Positions 1 through 5,517 are shown, counted from the first letter of the stretch. The stretch: DNA of 5,517 nt from an uncultured Eubacteriales bacterium (GCA_900547315.1 URGI01000099.1:1-5517); one strand, 5' to 3'. Numbers and translations are program-made. The notes: generated from the letters alone by a model not told the origin.

Positions 1-222
1 TTTACTACTCTTATTGACCATTTCACAAGTTTGGATGCTGAAAGCAGCCTGGTTTTAAGTGACCAACTTATAAAACTTGAGCTTTTAACTCAATCAATAA
101 GGCAACAGAAGTTGCCGCCGCATTCCGCGGAAAATCGGCATTCGACCCGGCTGTCCGTGTGGCCTTGGCCGTTAAAAACGGCGGTCGTATCTTGCTTCGG
201 ATAAACTCATATCCAATTGAGA
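1..222 (-). ncRNA. candidate structured RNA or long leader, class unknown, cut by the left edge
   Basis: No convincing gene lies here, but the minus strand follows a strong promoter and folds into a chain of local hairpins. In transcript order, GTCGT (226-222) pairs with ACGAC (188-184) around an inner GGATA/TATCC stem. AACGGC/GCCGTT closes on a three-base loop near 169-183. GGCAAC/GTTGCC closes on a four-base loop (101-116, a perfect 6-bp stem). TTGAG/CTCAA lies near 77-93 and GCTG/CAGC near 37-48. Each arm pair is seen directly; the overall fold is inferred. It could be a free-standing small RNA or the 5' leader of a gene beyond position 1. An ATG at 21-19 on this strand opens a frame running off the edge, but it lacks a good ribosome binding site. 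I do not recognise a known riboswitch, T-box, tmRNA, RNase P or 6S signature. A plus-strand coding origin is not fully excluded. Confidence 0.45.
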
Positions 223-228
223 CGACTC

Positions 229-257
229 ATTCTAACAGTATTCAACAGACTTGTCAA
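229..257 (-). promoter_or_regulatory. sigma-A promoter for the left-edge RNA
   Basis: On the minus strand a perfect TTGACA (-35, positions 257-252) is separated by exactly 17 bases from TAGAAT (-10, 234-229). A TGT directly before the -10 box gives an extended -10 (TGnTAGAAT). Transcription should start near position 222. The -35 box begins only 18 bases past the truA stop codon and no terminator lies between, so truA transcripts probably also read into this unit. The match to consensus is seen; activity is inferred. Confidence 0.82.
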
Positions 258-275
258 TGATAATTTCAGCTTTTT

Positions 276-1013
276 TCAATATTCCACGTTCCAGAGAAAA
301 AGCCCCTGCGGCGGCGCGGTGAATCCGGCGCGGCCGCGGTCAAGAGAGGCGAGAATATCGGGCATCTCTTCGGCGCGGCGTCTGCCGGATCCGACCTCAA
401 TGAGCGTCCCTGCGATGATGCGCACCATATTATATAGAAAACCGTCGCCCGTGAGCGTGAGGCGGAGCTCGCCGCCGATGCGCTCAATATCTATGCTCTC
501 GACCGTCCGCACGGCAGACTTTTTCATGTGCCGGTTCGCGCAGAATGCAGTGTAATCATGCGTCCCGCAGAGGAGCGCGGCGGCGCGGCGCATAGCGTCA
601 GCGTCAAGCGCCTGAGGGAAAAAGTACAGATACTTCCGCTCAAACACGTTCGGCTCCGCGCTGTTCCATATGCGGTAGACATAGCTCTTTTTGCGGCAGT
701 TCAGCCTCGCGTGAAAGCGCGGCGGGGCAAGCTCCAGCGATTCCGCGGCGATATCGTCCGGCAGGTAGCGGCGGATGCCCTCCAGCAGCTCTGCGGGGCT
801 GAGCTCCGTGCCCGCGCGGAAGGAGCAGACCTGCATCCGCGCATGGACGCCCGCGTCCGTGCGTCCGGAGCCCGCGACCTCGACGGGCTGCGCCAGAAGG
901 CGGGTGAGCAGCGTTTCCAGACGCTGCTGTATGGTGTTGTCGGTGTTGCCCTGCTTCTGCCAGCCGTTGTAGCGGCTACCGTCGTATGACAGGGTAAGCT
1001 TGTAATTCGGCAT
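276..1013 (-). CDS. truA: tRNA pseudouridine(38-40) synthase TruA
   Basis: TruA converts uridines 38, 39 and 40 in the anticodon stem-loop of many tRNAs to pseudouridine; it acts in the cytoplasm as a homodimer. The 245-residue product has the usual length for Firmicutes TruA. The catalytic-loop motif GSGRTDAGVHA (residues 48-58) carries the expected nucleophilic aspartate, Asp53. Other family hallmarks are the start NYKLTLSYDGSRYNGWQ, RFHARLNCRKKSYVYRI (99-115), GTHDYTAFC (150-158), GDGFLYNMVRIIAGTLIEVG (189-208) and the end GLFLWNVEY (237-245). The start is supported by a GGGAGG ribosome binding site (AAGGGAGGG, about 1019-1027) close upstream on the minus strand. It is transcribed alone, divergently from the glycosidase gene. 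In many Firmicutes truA sits between the ECF transporter genes and rplM-rpsI; that arrangement is not seen here. No key residue is missing. Confidence 0.97.
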   Translation of the reverse strand: MPNYKLTLSYDGSRYNGWQKQGNTDNTIQQRLETLLTRLLAQPVEVAGSGRTDAGVHARMQVCSFRAGTELSPAELLEGIRRYLPDDIAAESLELAPPRFHARLNCRKKSYVYRIWNSAEPNVFERKYLYFFPQALDADAMRRAAALLCGTHDYTAFCANRHMKKSAVRTVESIDIERIGGELRLTLTGDGFLYNMVRIIAGTLIEVGSGRRRAEEMPDILASLDRGRAGFTAPPQGLFLWNVEY

Positions 1014-1039
1014 TGTGCGCCCTCCCTTCCGGCACTGAG

Positions 1040-1068
1040 ATTCTATAATATTTCCCGGGTCATTGCAA
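1040..1068 (-). promoter_or_regulatory. sigma-A promoter of truA
   Basis: On the minus strand TTGCAA (-35, 1068-1063) and TAGAAT (-10, 1045-1040) are 17 bases apart. The predicted start near 1033 leaves a leader of only about 20 bases that contains the truA ribosome binding site. Its -35 box lies 6 bases from that of the opposing promoter, so the two are back to back and may compete for RNA polymerase. Confidence 0.72.
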
Positions 1069-1074
1069 GTTTAA

Positions 1075-1103
1075 TTGACATGAAAGATTTGATGAATTAT
1101 AAT
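1075..1103 (+). promoter_or_regulatory. perfect-consensus sigma-A promoter of the glycosidase operon
   Basis: TTGACA (1075-1080) and TATAAT (1098-1103) match the consensus at all twelve positions with the optimal 17-base spacer. Transcription should begin near 1110, giving a leader of about 35 bases. In that leader TATACC (1121-1126) can pair with GGTATA (1134-1139), which includes the last two bases of the GGGAGG ribosome binding site (1130-1135). Confidence 0.88.
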
Positions 1104-1144
1104 CAACTGATAAAACCACATATACCATCGGGAGGTATAATACC

Positions 1145-2227
1145 ATGGCGGACAGATACGCACCGTCCCATACCGAGGAGCCGGTACGCGCGAAAAAGCG
1201 CGGAAAGACTCCGGCGTGGAGACTTATAATACAGGATATTTTGCTTACGGGGCTTGTGCTCTGCATTTTCGCGCTGTTCCATCACGTCATCCCGCGCATG
1301 GGCATAGCGAAGGCTGAGCCGCCGAAGCCGACAAGCGCGGCGCTGGCACCGTCGGAAAGTCCGGCCGCGGCTGCGGCACCGGAGAACTCACCGGAGCCGA
1401 CGGAGGAGGTCGTGGATAACCGCACGGAGTGGCAGAAAAAATTCGCGGATCACTTTACCGATGGGATAGTCTCCGCGGAAAACAGCTACACCAGCCCCGA
1501 TGTCTCCATAAATATCAGCACTGTTACCGTCGGCGAGGGGGCGTATTCCTCGCAGTGCCATATCGCCGATATCTACATAGGGCAGATCGAAAATTTCCAG
1601 ACCTATTTTGCGACCGGCAGCTACGGCTATTACGCCGAGCAGAGCGCCCTCGGCATAGACGAGGACAGCGGCGCGCTGATAGCGATAAACGGCGACTACT
1701 GCAACAATCAGACCAGCGGCTTCCTTGTCCGCAACGGGGAGCTGTATTTCTCCGAGCAGACCAGCAACGACATCTGCGTGCTCTATAAAGACGGCACGAT
1801 GGCGACCTATGCTCCGGACGAATACGTCGTTGAGGACGAGCTGCAGAAGAACGTATATCAGGTGTGGAAATTCGGACCGAAGCTGCTGGACGCCGACGGC
1901 GTGCCGATGACCACCTTCAACACCAGCTCACCCATAAAGTGGGAGAACCCGCGCAGCGCAATCGGATATTACGAGCCGGGGCACTACTGCTTCGTGGTCG
2001 TTGACGGACGGCAGGACGGATATTCGCGCGGCCTGAAGATAGAGGAGCTTGCCAAGCTCTTCGCGGATCTCGGCTGCAAGGCGGCGTATAATCTCGACGG
2101 CGGCGCATCGGCGGTCATGACCTTCAACGACGCCATATACAGCCGCCCCAGTAACGGCGGACGCGCGCTCGGCGACGCGCTGCTGATAAAGGAGCTTGAC
2201 GGCATCGGGGAAGGAGAAGCAAAATGA
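1145..2227 (+). CDS. membrane-anchored phosphodiester glycosidase family protein (NAGPA/DUF2233 domain)
   Basis: The family is named after the mammalian uncovering enzyme, which removes N-acetylglucosamine from a sugar phosphodiester. Bacterial members are thought to act on glycan phosphodiesters outside the membrane, but the substrate here is unknown. Of 360 residues, about 1-25 are a basic cytoplasmic tail and 27-50 a hydrophobic segment that reads as an uncleaved signal anchor. Residues 56-90 are a Pro/Ala/Ser/Glu-rich linker, and the rest is the extracellular domain. Family motifs are ALIAINGDYC (177-186), WKFGPKLL (241-248), NPRSAIGYY (268-276), VVVDGRQDGYSRGLKIEELA (284-303) and the hallmark YNLDGGASAVM (315-325), followed by RPSNGGRALGDALLIK (334-349). 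The start is set by GGGAGG (1130-1135), 9 bases upstream. It is the first gene of a two-gene operon, with TGA overlapping the next ATG. Family assignment is confident; a role in wall or capsule glycan processing is inference. Confidence 0.9.
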   Translation: MADRYAPSHTEEPVRAKKRGKTPAWRLIIQDILLTGLVLCIFALFHHVIPRMGIAKAEPPKPTSAALAPSESPAAAAAPENSPEPTEEVVDNRTEWQKKFADHFTDGIVSAENSYTSPDVSINISTVTVGEGAYSSQCHIADIYIGQIENFQTYFATGSYGYYAEQSALGIDEDSGALIAINGDYCNNQTSGFLVRNGELYFSEQTSNDICVLYKDGTMATYAPDEYVVEDELQKNVYQVWKFGPKLLDADGVPMTTFNTSSPIKWENPRSAIGYYEPGHYCFVVVDGRQDGYSRGLKIEELAKLFADLGCKAAYNLDGGASAVMTFNDAIYSRPSNGGRALGDALLIKELDGIGEGEAK

Positions 2228-2424
2228 AATTTCTGAAAAATTTCCTGCCGCATCTGGCTATCGCGATGGCCGTAGGGCTTGTCGTGATAATGATCCTCGA
2301 CGGCTTCAACCCCCTCATGAAGTTCCTCACCAGCGATGTGACGCGGGCATATATTGTAATATTGGCGATAGTTGTCGTCATAAGCTCGGTAATATCCATT
2401 GCGGAAAACAGGAAGAATATGTAA
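2224..2424 (+). CDS. small two-helix membrane protein of unknown function
   Basis: I do not recognise a family. The 66-residue product starts with basic MKFLKNFLPH, then has two hydrophobic segments (about residues 10-26 and 42-59) joined by a short loop with a polar stretch (DGFNPLMKFLTSDVTR), and ends in the charged tail AENRKNM. By the positive-inside rule both ends are probably cytoplasmic. Its ATG overlaps the upstream TGA as ATGA, and a strong AAGGAG (2211-2216) sits 7 bases before the start inside the preceding gene. This points to translational coupling and a real gene. A structural or assembly partner of the membrane-anchored glycosidase is a reasonable guess from the context only. 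Confidence 0.75.
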   Translation: MKFLKNFLPHLAIAMAVGLVVIMILDGFNPLMKFLTSDVTRAYIVILAIVVVISSVISIAENRKNM

Positions 2425-2489
2425 CGGGGATTTCGGGATTTTCTTGGATTTAATATAAAAATGCGGACATAAAAAAGCTGCAATTGTGG

Positions 2490-2548
2490 AAAATTAACAT
2501 AAAGTGCGGCTTCGCTGCCGCCGATGATGCGAAAAAACCGTTAATTTT
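2490..2548. repeat. nested inverted repeat in the glycosidase operon-DUF4914 gap
   Basis: AAAATTAAC (2490-2498) is perfectly complementary to GTTAATTTT (2540-2548). Inside it GCGGC (2506-2510) pairs with GCCGC (2517-2521) across a six-base loop. The element ends just before the DUF4914 promoter. It could act as a bidirectional terminator for the glycosidase operon or as a regulator site. Neither is proven, and the T-run is short (TTTTATT). Confidence 0.45.
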
Positions 2549-2553
2549 ATTCG

Positions 2554-2582
2554 TTGAAGAATAATGGCAAACATGGTAAAAT
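2554..2582 (+). promoter_or_regulatory. probable sigma-A promoter of the DUF4914 gene
   Basis: TTGAAG (2554-2559) and TAAAAT (2577-2582) are 17 bases apart, a good but imperfect match. The start near 2590 gives a leader of about 67 bases. That leader has a GC-rich hairpin, GCTGCC (2603-2608) with GGCAGC (2615-2620), before the ribosome binding site GGAAGGG (2640-2646). Confidence 0.65.
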
Positions 2583-2656
2583 ATTCACAAATAAAGGTGC
2601 AGGCTGCCCAAGCCGGCAGCACGCGGCCAAACACTAAGCGGAAGGGATAAATCAGC

Positions 2657-4558
2657 ATGTTTACAGACTCTTATTTTGACAGATTTGTTCTACCGGAGGA
2701 TCTGACGGAGACATTGAAAAAATGCCGCTGCATCTGCTATCCGGAGACGAAGGAACAGCTCGAGGAGATGTGCTTTGGCCCGACGCACAGCTCCCGATAC
2801 GACGTCAGCTACACGCTGCCCGGCATGGGCATCGTGAAGGAAGCGGAGGTCGTGCGCTGCAAGAACGGCCCCGTGGTCAACTTCATGGAGGACTATATGC
2901 GCCGCCGCGATCCGGACTGCATGCGCATAGGCGACGATCTGCCGACCGACAAGCCCCGCTTTGAGGACGTCTACGGCTACAAGTTCTCCAAGCTCCGCCA
3001 GGAGACTATGGACTGGCTGGCGACGCAGCAGATAATCCTCCTGCCCTTCAAGGCCGGCGGAAAGTATTACGGCTATGACAGCCTGATGATCTGCCCGATG
3101 AACGCGGCCTTCTTCGCGCTGTCGCTGGCGAATATGCAGGGCTTTGAGAGCATCTTCGACGTCAAGCCCGGCTTCACGCCGCGCGGCATAATCTATGTCG
3201 CTCCGCCCTTCAGACACACGCATTTCTCCGGCAAGCAGGTCGTTGTGCATCAGCGCAGCGAGAAGCTGCACGAGGTCTTTTCCTATAACCTCTATCCCGG
3301 CCCCTCCGCAAAGAAGGGCGTGTTCTCCATGCTGCTCGATATCGGCGAGCACGAGGGCTGGATAACCAACCATGCCTCTGCGGCGCTGCTTGAGACTCCT
3401 TATGAAAACGAGATCGTTTTCATGCACGAGGGCGCATCTGGCGGCGGCAAGAGCGAGATGCTTGAGGAAGTCCACCATGAGGAGGACGGCCGCCTCCTGC
3501 TCGGTACGCATACCGTCACGGGCGAGAAATATTACCTCAGCATGGGCGAAACCTGCAAGATCCACCCCATTGCCGACGATATGGTCATGGCGCACAAGGA
3601 TATGCAGAACGGCTCCGGCCATCTGGTCATCGTCGATGCAGAGGACGGCTGGTTCCTGCGCATGGACGGCGATAACTACTACGGCAACAGCCCCACCTAT
3701 GAGCGCATCAGCATCCATCCTAGTGAGCCGCTGGAGTTCTTCAACATGGACGGCGTCCCGAATGCGACCTGCCTTATCTGGGAGCACGTCATTGAGTCCA
3801 ACGGCAAGCCCTGCTCGAACCCGCGCGTGATAATCCCGCGCGGCATGATAGAAAACATTGTCCCCGGCAACAAGCCGCAGGAGGTCAATGTCCGCTCCTT
3901 CGGCGTGCGTATGCCGCCGTCCACCGCCGCGAACCCGAACTACGGCGTCATGGGTCTGGTGCAGTTCGTGCCCGCATCCATCGCTTGGCTGTGGCGTCTC
4001 ATCGCGCCGCGCGGCTTCAAGAATCCGTCCATCGCCGATTCCAACGCCGGCAGCGGCCTGAAGGCCGAGGGCGTCGGCTCCTACTGGCCGTTTGCCACCG
4101 GCGTGAAGGTCACGCAGGCCAACATGTTGCTCCATCAGCTCATGGACACGCCGGAGACGCTGAATATCCTCATCCCGAACCAGCACATCGGCGCGTATAA
4201 CGTCGGCTTCATGGGCGAATGGCTCATCCGCGAATACCTCGCCCGCCGCAGCGGCACCGTGCGCATGAAGCACCTTGCGAAGTCCCGCTGCCCGCTGTTC
4301 GGCTACTCGCTGGATGAGATGAAGATCGACGGACAGTACGTCCGCCAGACCTTCCTGCGTCCGGAGCTTCAGTCCAAGCTCGGCTTCGAGGGCTTTGACG
4401 CCGGCACGAAGATACTCACCGACTTCTTCAAGGAGCAGCTCCCGCAGTTCCTGACTGATGATCTTGATCCCGTCGGCCGACAGATTATCGAGCTGTGCCT
4501 GAACGATGCGCCGCTGGAGGATTATCTTGCGATAACTCCGATGCACAATATAAAGTAA
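2657..4558 (+). CDS. DUF4914 family protein with a PEP-carboxykinase-like P-loop domain
   Basis: This is a cytoplasmic 633-residue protein of a family I recognise as DUF4914, with no established function. It has no signal peptide or membrane segment. The central part resembles the nucleotide-binding half of PEP carboxykinase. A Walker A loop GASGGGKS (259-266, invariant Lys265) corresponds to PEPCK GLSGTGKT. VIVDAEDGWF (324-333) followed by MDGDNYYGN (336-344) matches the kinase-2 region (DDEHGW then NFEGGCYAK). NPRVIIPRGMI (388-398) recalls the PEPCK NTRxAYP segment. The PEPCK threonine after the lysine is serine here, and I cannot confirm the oxaloacetate-binding residues, so PEPCK activity should not be assumed. 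The start is supported by GGAAGGG (2640-2646), 10 bases upstream. It is a single-gene unit with its own promoter and a strong terminator. Codon choice leans to C/G-ending codons (CTC/CTG, AAG, GGC), suggesting good expression. An ATP/GTP-dependent kinase or carboxykinase-like role is inference. Confidence 0.9.
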   Translation: MFTDSYFDRFVLPEDLTETLKKCRCICYPETKEQLEEMCFGPTHSSRYDVSYTLPGMGIVKEAEVVRCKNGPVVNFMEDYMRRRDPDCMRIGDDLPTDKPRFEDVYGYKFSKLRQETMDWLATQQIILLPFKAGGKYYGYDSLMICPMNAAFFALSLANMQGFESIFDVKPGFTPRGIIYVAPPFRHTHFSGKQVVVHQRSEKLHEVFSYNLYPGPSAKKGVFSMLLDIGEHEGWITNHASAALLETPYENEIVFMHEGASGGGKSEMLEEVHHEEDGRLLLGTHTVTGEKYYLSMGETCKIHPIADDMVMAHKDMQNGSGHLVIVDAEDGWFLRMDGDNYYGNSPTYERISIHPSEPLEFFNMDGVPNATCLIWEHVIESNGKPCSNPRVIIPRGMIENIVPGNKPQEVNVRSFGVRMPPSTAANPNYGVMGLVQFVPASIAWLWRLIAPRGFKNPSIADSNAGSGLKAEGVGSYWPFATGVKVTQANMLLHQLMDTPETLNILIPNQHIGAYNVGFMGEWLIREYLARRSGTVRMKHLAKSRCPLFGYSLDEMKIDGQYVRQTFLRPELQSKLGFEGFDAGTKILTDFFKEQLPQFLTDDLDPVGRQIIELCLNDAPLEDYLAITPMHNIK

Positions 4559-4574
4559 GCATAGCTGCTTATAT

Positions 4575-4611
4575 AAGAAAAAATTCCCGATCCGGTCGGG
4601 AATTTTTTCTT
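4575..4611. terminator. strong intrinsic terminator after the DUF4914 gene, possibly bidirectional
   Basis: A perfect 16-bp stem is formed by AAGAAAAAATTCCCGA (4575-4590) and TCGGGAATTTTTTCTT (4596-4611) around the five-base loop TCCGG. The GC core is CCCGA/TCGGG and the downstream arm carries a six-T run. It begins 16 bases after the stop codon. The A-rich upstream arm would also give a U-run on the minus strand, so it may work in both directions. It separates the DUF4914 gene from ddl. Confidence 0.94.
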
Positions 4612-4678
4612 GTGTTTTATATGCCGAAGTGTTATTGTATAAGTCATGTTTTATTATTTTTGAGAAGGAGCGACGGCT

Positions 4679-5517
4679 ATGAAGATAGTGGTTCTTGGCG
4701 GCGGCATAAGCACGGAGCGGCATGTCTCGCTGGTATCGGGCACGAGCGTTTGCAAGGCTTTGAGAGAGCGCGGGCATAAGGCGATATTCGTTGATATGTT
4801 TTTCGGCCTTGAAGATTACGAGGGCAGCCTTGAGGACGCGTTTGACGCGCCGGACGGTTTCTGCGGCAGTGTTGCGATAGAGACGCAGGCACCGGATATC
4901 AAGGCGGTCATAGCGTCGAGAAAGTATAAAAGCCCAAGCAGACTTGGCAAAAACGTGCTTGAGATATGCGCACTTGCGGACTGCGTTTTCCTCGGCCTGC
5001 ACGGCGCGGACGGCGAGGACGGCAAGATACAGGCTGCGCTCGACCTGCTGGGCATACCATACACGGGTTCCGACTGCCTCGGCAGCGCGATGGCCATGGA
5101 TAAGGCTGTGGCAAAGCGCATCATGGAGTCCTCCGGAATACGCACGCCCAAATGGCAGGAGCTGCGCTACACCGAGGCCGATATTTCGCACCTTGCGGAG
5201 ACTCTGCCGATGCCCTGCGTCGTCAAGGTCGTGGACGGCGGCTCGTCCATCGGCGTCAGCATACCGGATACGCGCGAAGAGCTGCGCGGCGCGTTGACCG
5301 AGATATTGAAGTACGGCAACCGCGTAGTCGTCGAGGAAAAGATCGTCGGCCGCGAGCTTACTGTCCCCGTATTCGACGGGCGCGCGCTGAGCGCCATCGA
5401 GATAGTCCCGCCGGATAAGTTCGATTACGTAGCAAAATATCAGGCTGCGGGTTCGGCTGTCTGGGTTGTGGCGATTGCGTGGCTGCCTGCCAGTTTGGCG
5501 CAATCTCTATCAATCCT
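4679..5517 (+). CDS. ddl: D-alanine--D-alanine ligase, partial, open at the right edge and apparently chimeric at its end
   Basis: Ddl joins two D-alanines with ATP, making the dipeptide that MurF adds to peptidoglycan precursors in the cytoplasm. The ATP-grasp family is clear. The N-terminal substrate loop is GGGISTERHVSLVSG (7-21, with the conserved Glu13), followed by FLGLHGADGEDG (104-115), PYTGSDCLGSAMAMDK (127-142), VVKVVDGGSSIGVSI (181-195) and VEEKIVGRELTVPVF (218-232), then IEIVPPDKFDYVAKYQ (240-255). The start is supported by AAGGAG (4665-4670), 8 bases upstream; the strong terminator before it means it needs its own promoter, of which I see only weak candidates (TTGTGT/TATTGT near 4610-4638). 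Ddl similarity stops at about residue 255-256 (position 5443-5446). The usual continuation after AKYQ, an EICPA-like motif, is absent although the frame remains open. The metal-binding C-terminal part, some 50-100 residues, is not in the window. Treat residues after about 256 as not Ddl. Confidence 0.95.
   Translation, partial: MKIVVLGGGISTERHVSLVSGTSVCKALRERGHKAIFVDMFFGLEDYEGSLEDAFDAPDGFCGSVAIETQAPDIKAVIASRKYKSPSRLGKNVLEICALADCVFLGLHGADGEDGKIQAALDLLGIPYTGSDCLGSAMAMDKAVAKRIMESSGIRTPKWQELRYTEADISHLAETLPMPCVVKVVDGGSSIGVSIPDTREELRGALTEILKYGNRVVVEEKIVGRELTVPVFDGRALSAIEIVPPDKFDYVAKYQAAGSAVWVVAIAWLPASLAQSLSI
5443..5517 (+). CDS. rnfB: fragment of an RnfB-like 4Fe-4S ferredoxin domain, joined inside ddl
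   Basis: Read in the frame beginning at 5443, the last 75 bases encode 25 residues including CGFGCLGCGDCVAAC, followed by QFGAISINP. Five cysteines spaced C-x3-C-x2-C-x2-C-x3-C, with GCLGCGDCV and then FGAI, are the signature of the RnfB subunit of the Rnf ferredoxin:NAD oxidoreductase (the alternative is another polyferredoxin). The GCLGCGDC form reminds me of Bacteroidota RnfB, which would not fit the Clostridia-like rest of the window. Both ends are missing: the left one at the junction with ddl, the right one at the window edge. The frame differs from that of ddl. The motif is seen; the family name is recognition from memory and the foreign origin is inference. Confidence 0.72.

Noticed and set aside
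1..21. A gene starting at the minus-strand ATG (21-19) and running off the left edge.
   Set aside because: Only seven codons (MVNKSSK) are visible and there is no good ribosome binding site, so it cannot be supported.
1..204. Plus-strand open frame from the left edge to a TAA at 202-204, giving a helical-looking stretch such as LIDHFTSLDAESSLVLSDQ, and a second frame from 81 to about 259.
   Set aside because: No family is recognisable, the two frames would need a frameshift to join, the later part looks non-coding, and the second frame runs over a near-perfect minus-strand promoter. A structured RNA explains the hairpins better, though this is not settled.
217..989. Plus-strand open frames of 112 and 153 codons over truA.
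   Set aside because: They are antisense shadows of truA, which has full family motifs, a ribosome binding site and a promoter.
2657..4558. Calling the 633-residue protein a classical ATP-dependent PEP carboxykinase (pckA).
   Set aside because: Only the nucleotide-binding motifs are similar. The P-loop is GASGGGKS rather than GLSGTGKT, the protein is longer than usual, and I cannot place the substrate-binding residues.
2690..5503. A 937-codon open frame on the minus strand, opposite the DUF4914 gene and ddl.
   Set aside because: It crosses two well-supported plus-strand genes, the terminator and the chimeric join, and its product is an Ala/Arg/Leu/His-rich mixture with no family motif. It is explained by GC-biased third positions of the real genes.

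Overview
The window looks like a short contig from a GC-rich, Gram-positive-type anaerobe of the class Clostridia (an Oscillospirales/Ruminococcaceae-like gut bacterium is my best guess). The grounds are near-consensus sigma-A promoters, strong AAGGAG-type ribosome binding sites, frequent ATA isoleucine codons in otherwise GC-rich genes, and a DUF4914-type gene. The lineage is inferred and no search was run.

Layout, left to right. Positions 1 to about 222 hold no convincing gene. On the minus strand they are downstream of a strong sigma-A promoter (229-257) and contain several compact hairpins, so I read them as an unidentified structured RNA or long leader running off the left edge. truA (276-1013, minus; tRNA pseudouridine synthase) has its own promoter. 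A divergent promoter region (about 1014-1144) separates it from a plus-strand pair: a membrane-anchored phosphodiester glycosidase (NAGPA/DUF2233 family, 1145-2227) and a 66-residue two-helix membrane protein overlapping it by 4 bases (2224-2424). A 232-base gap contains a nested inverted repeat and a promoter for a monocistronic 633-residue DUF4914 protein (2657-4558). This protein has a PEP-carboxykinase-like P-loop but no assigned function. A perfect 16-bp-stem terminator (4575-4611) closes that unit. ddl (D-alanine:D-alanine ligase) starts at 4679 and runs off the right edge.

The right end is anomalous. From about position 5443 the ddl frame stops resembling Ddl, although it stays open. 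A different frame there encodes a cysteine-rich ferredoxin motif typical of RnfB. The last 75 or so bases therefore look like a piece of another gene joined within ddl, most simply an assembly chimera.

Functionally the genes are mostly unrelated housekeeping and envelope units: tRNA modification (truA), peptidoglycan precursor synthesis (ddl), a probable cell-surface sugar-phosphodiester enzyme with a small membrane partner, and one PEPCK-like P-loop protein of unknown role. I see no CRISPR array, tRNA, rRNA, transposase or phage gene.
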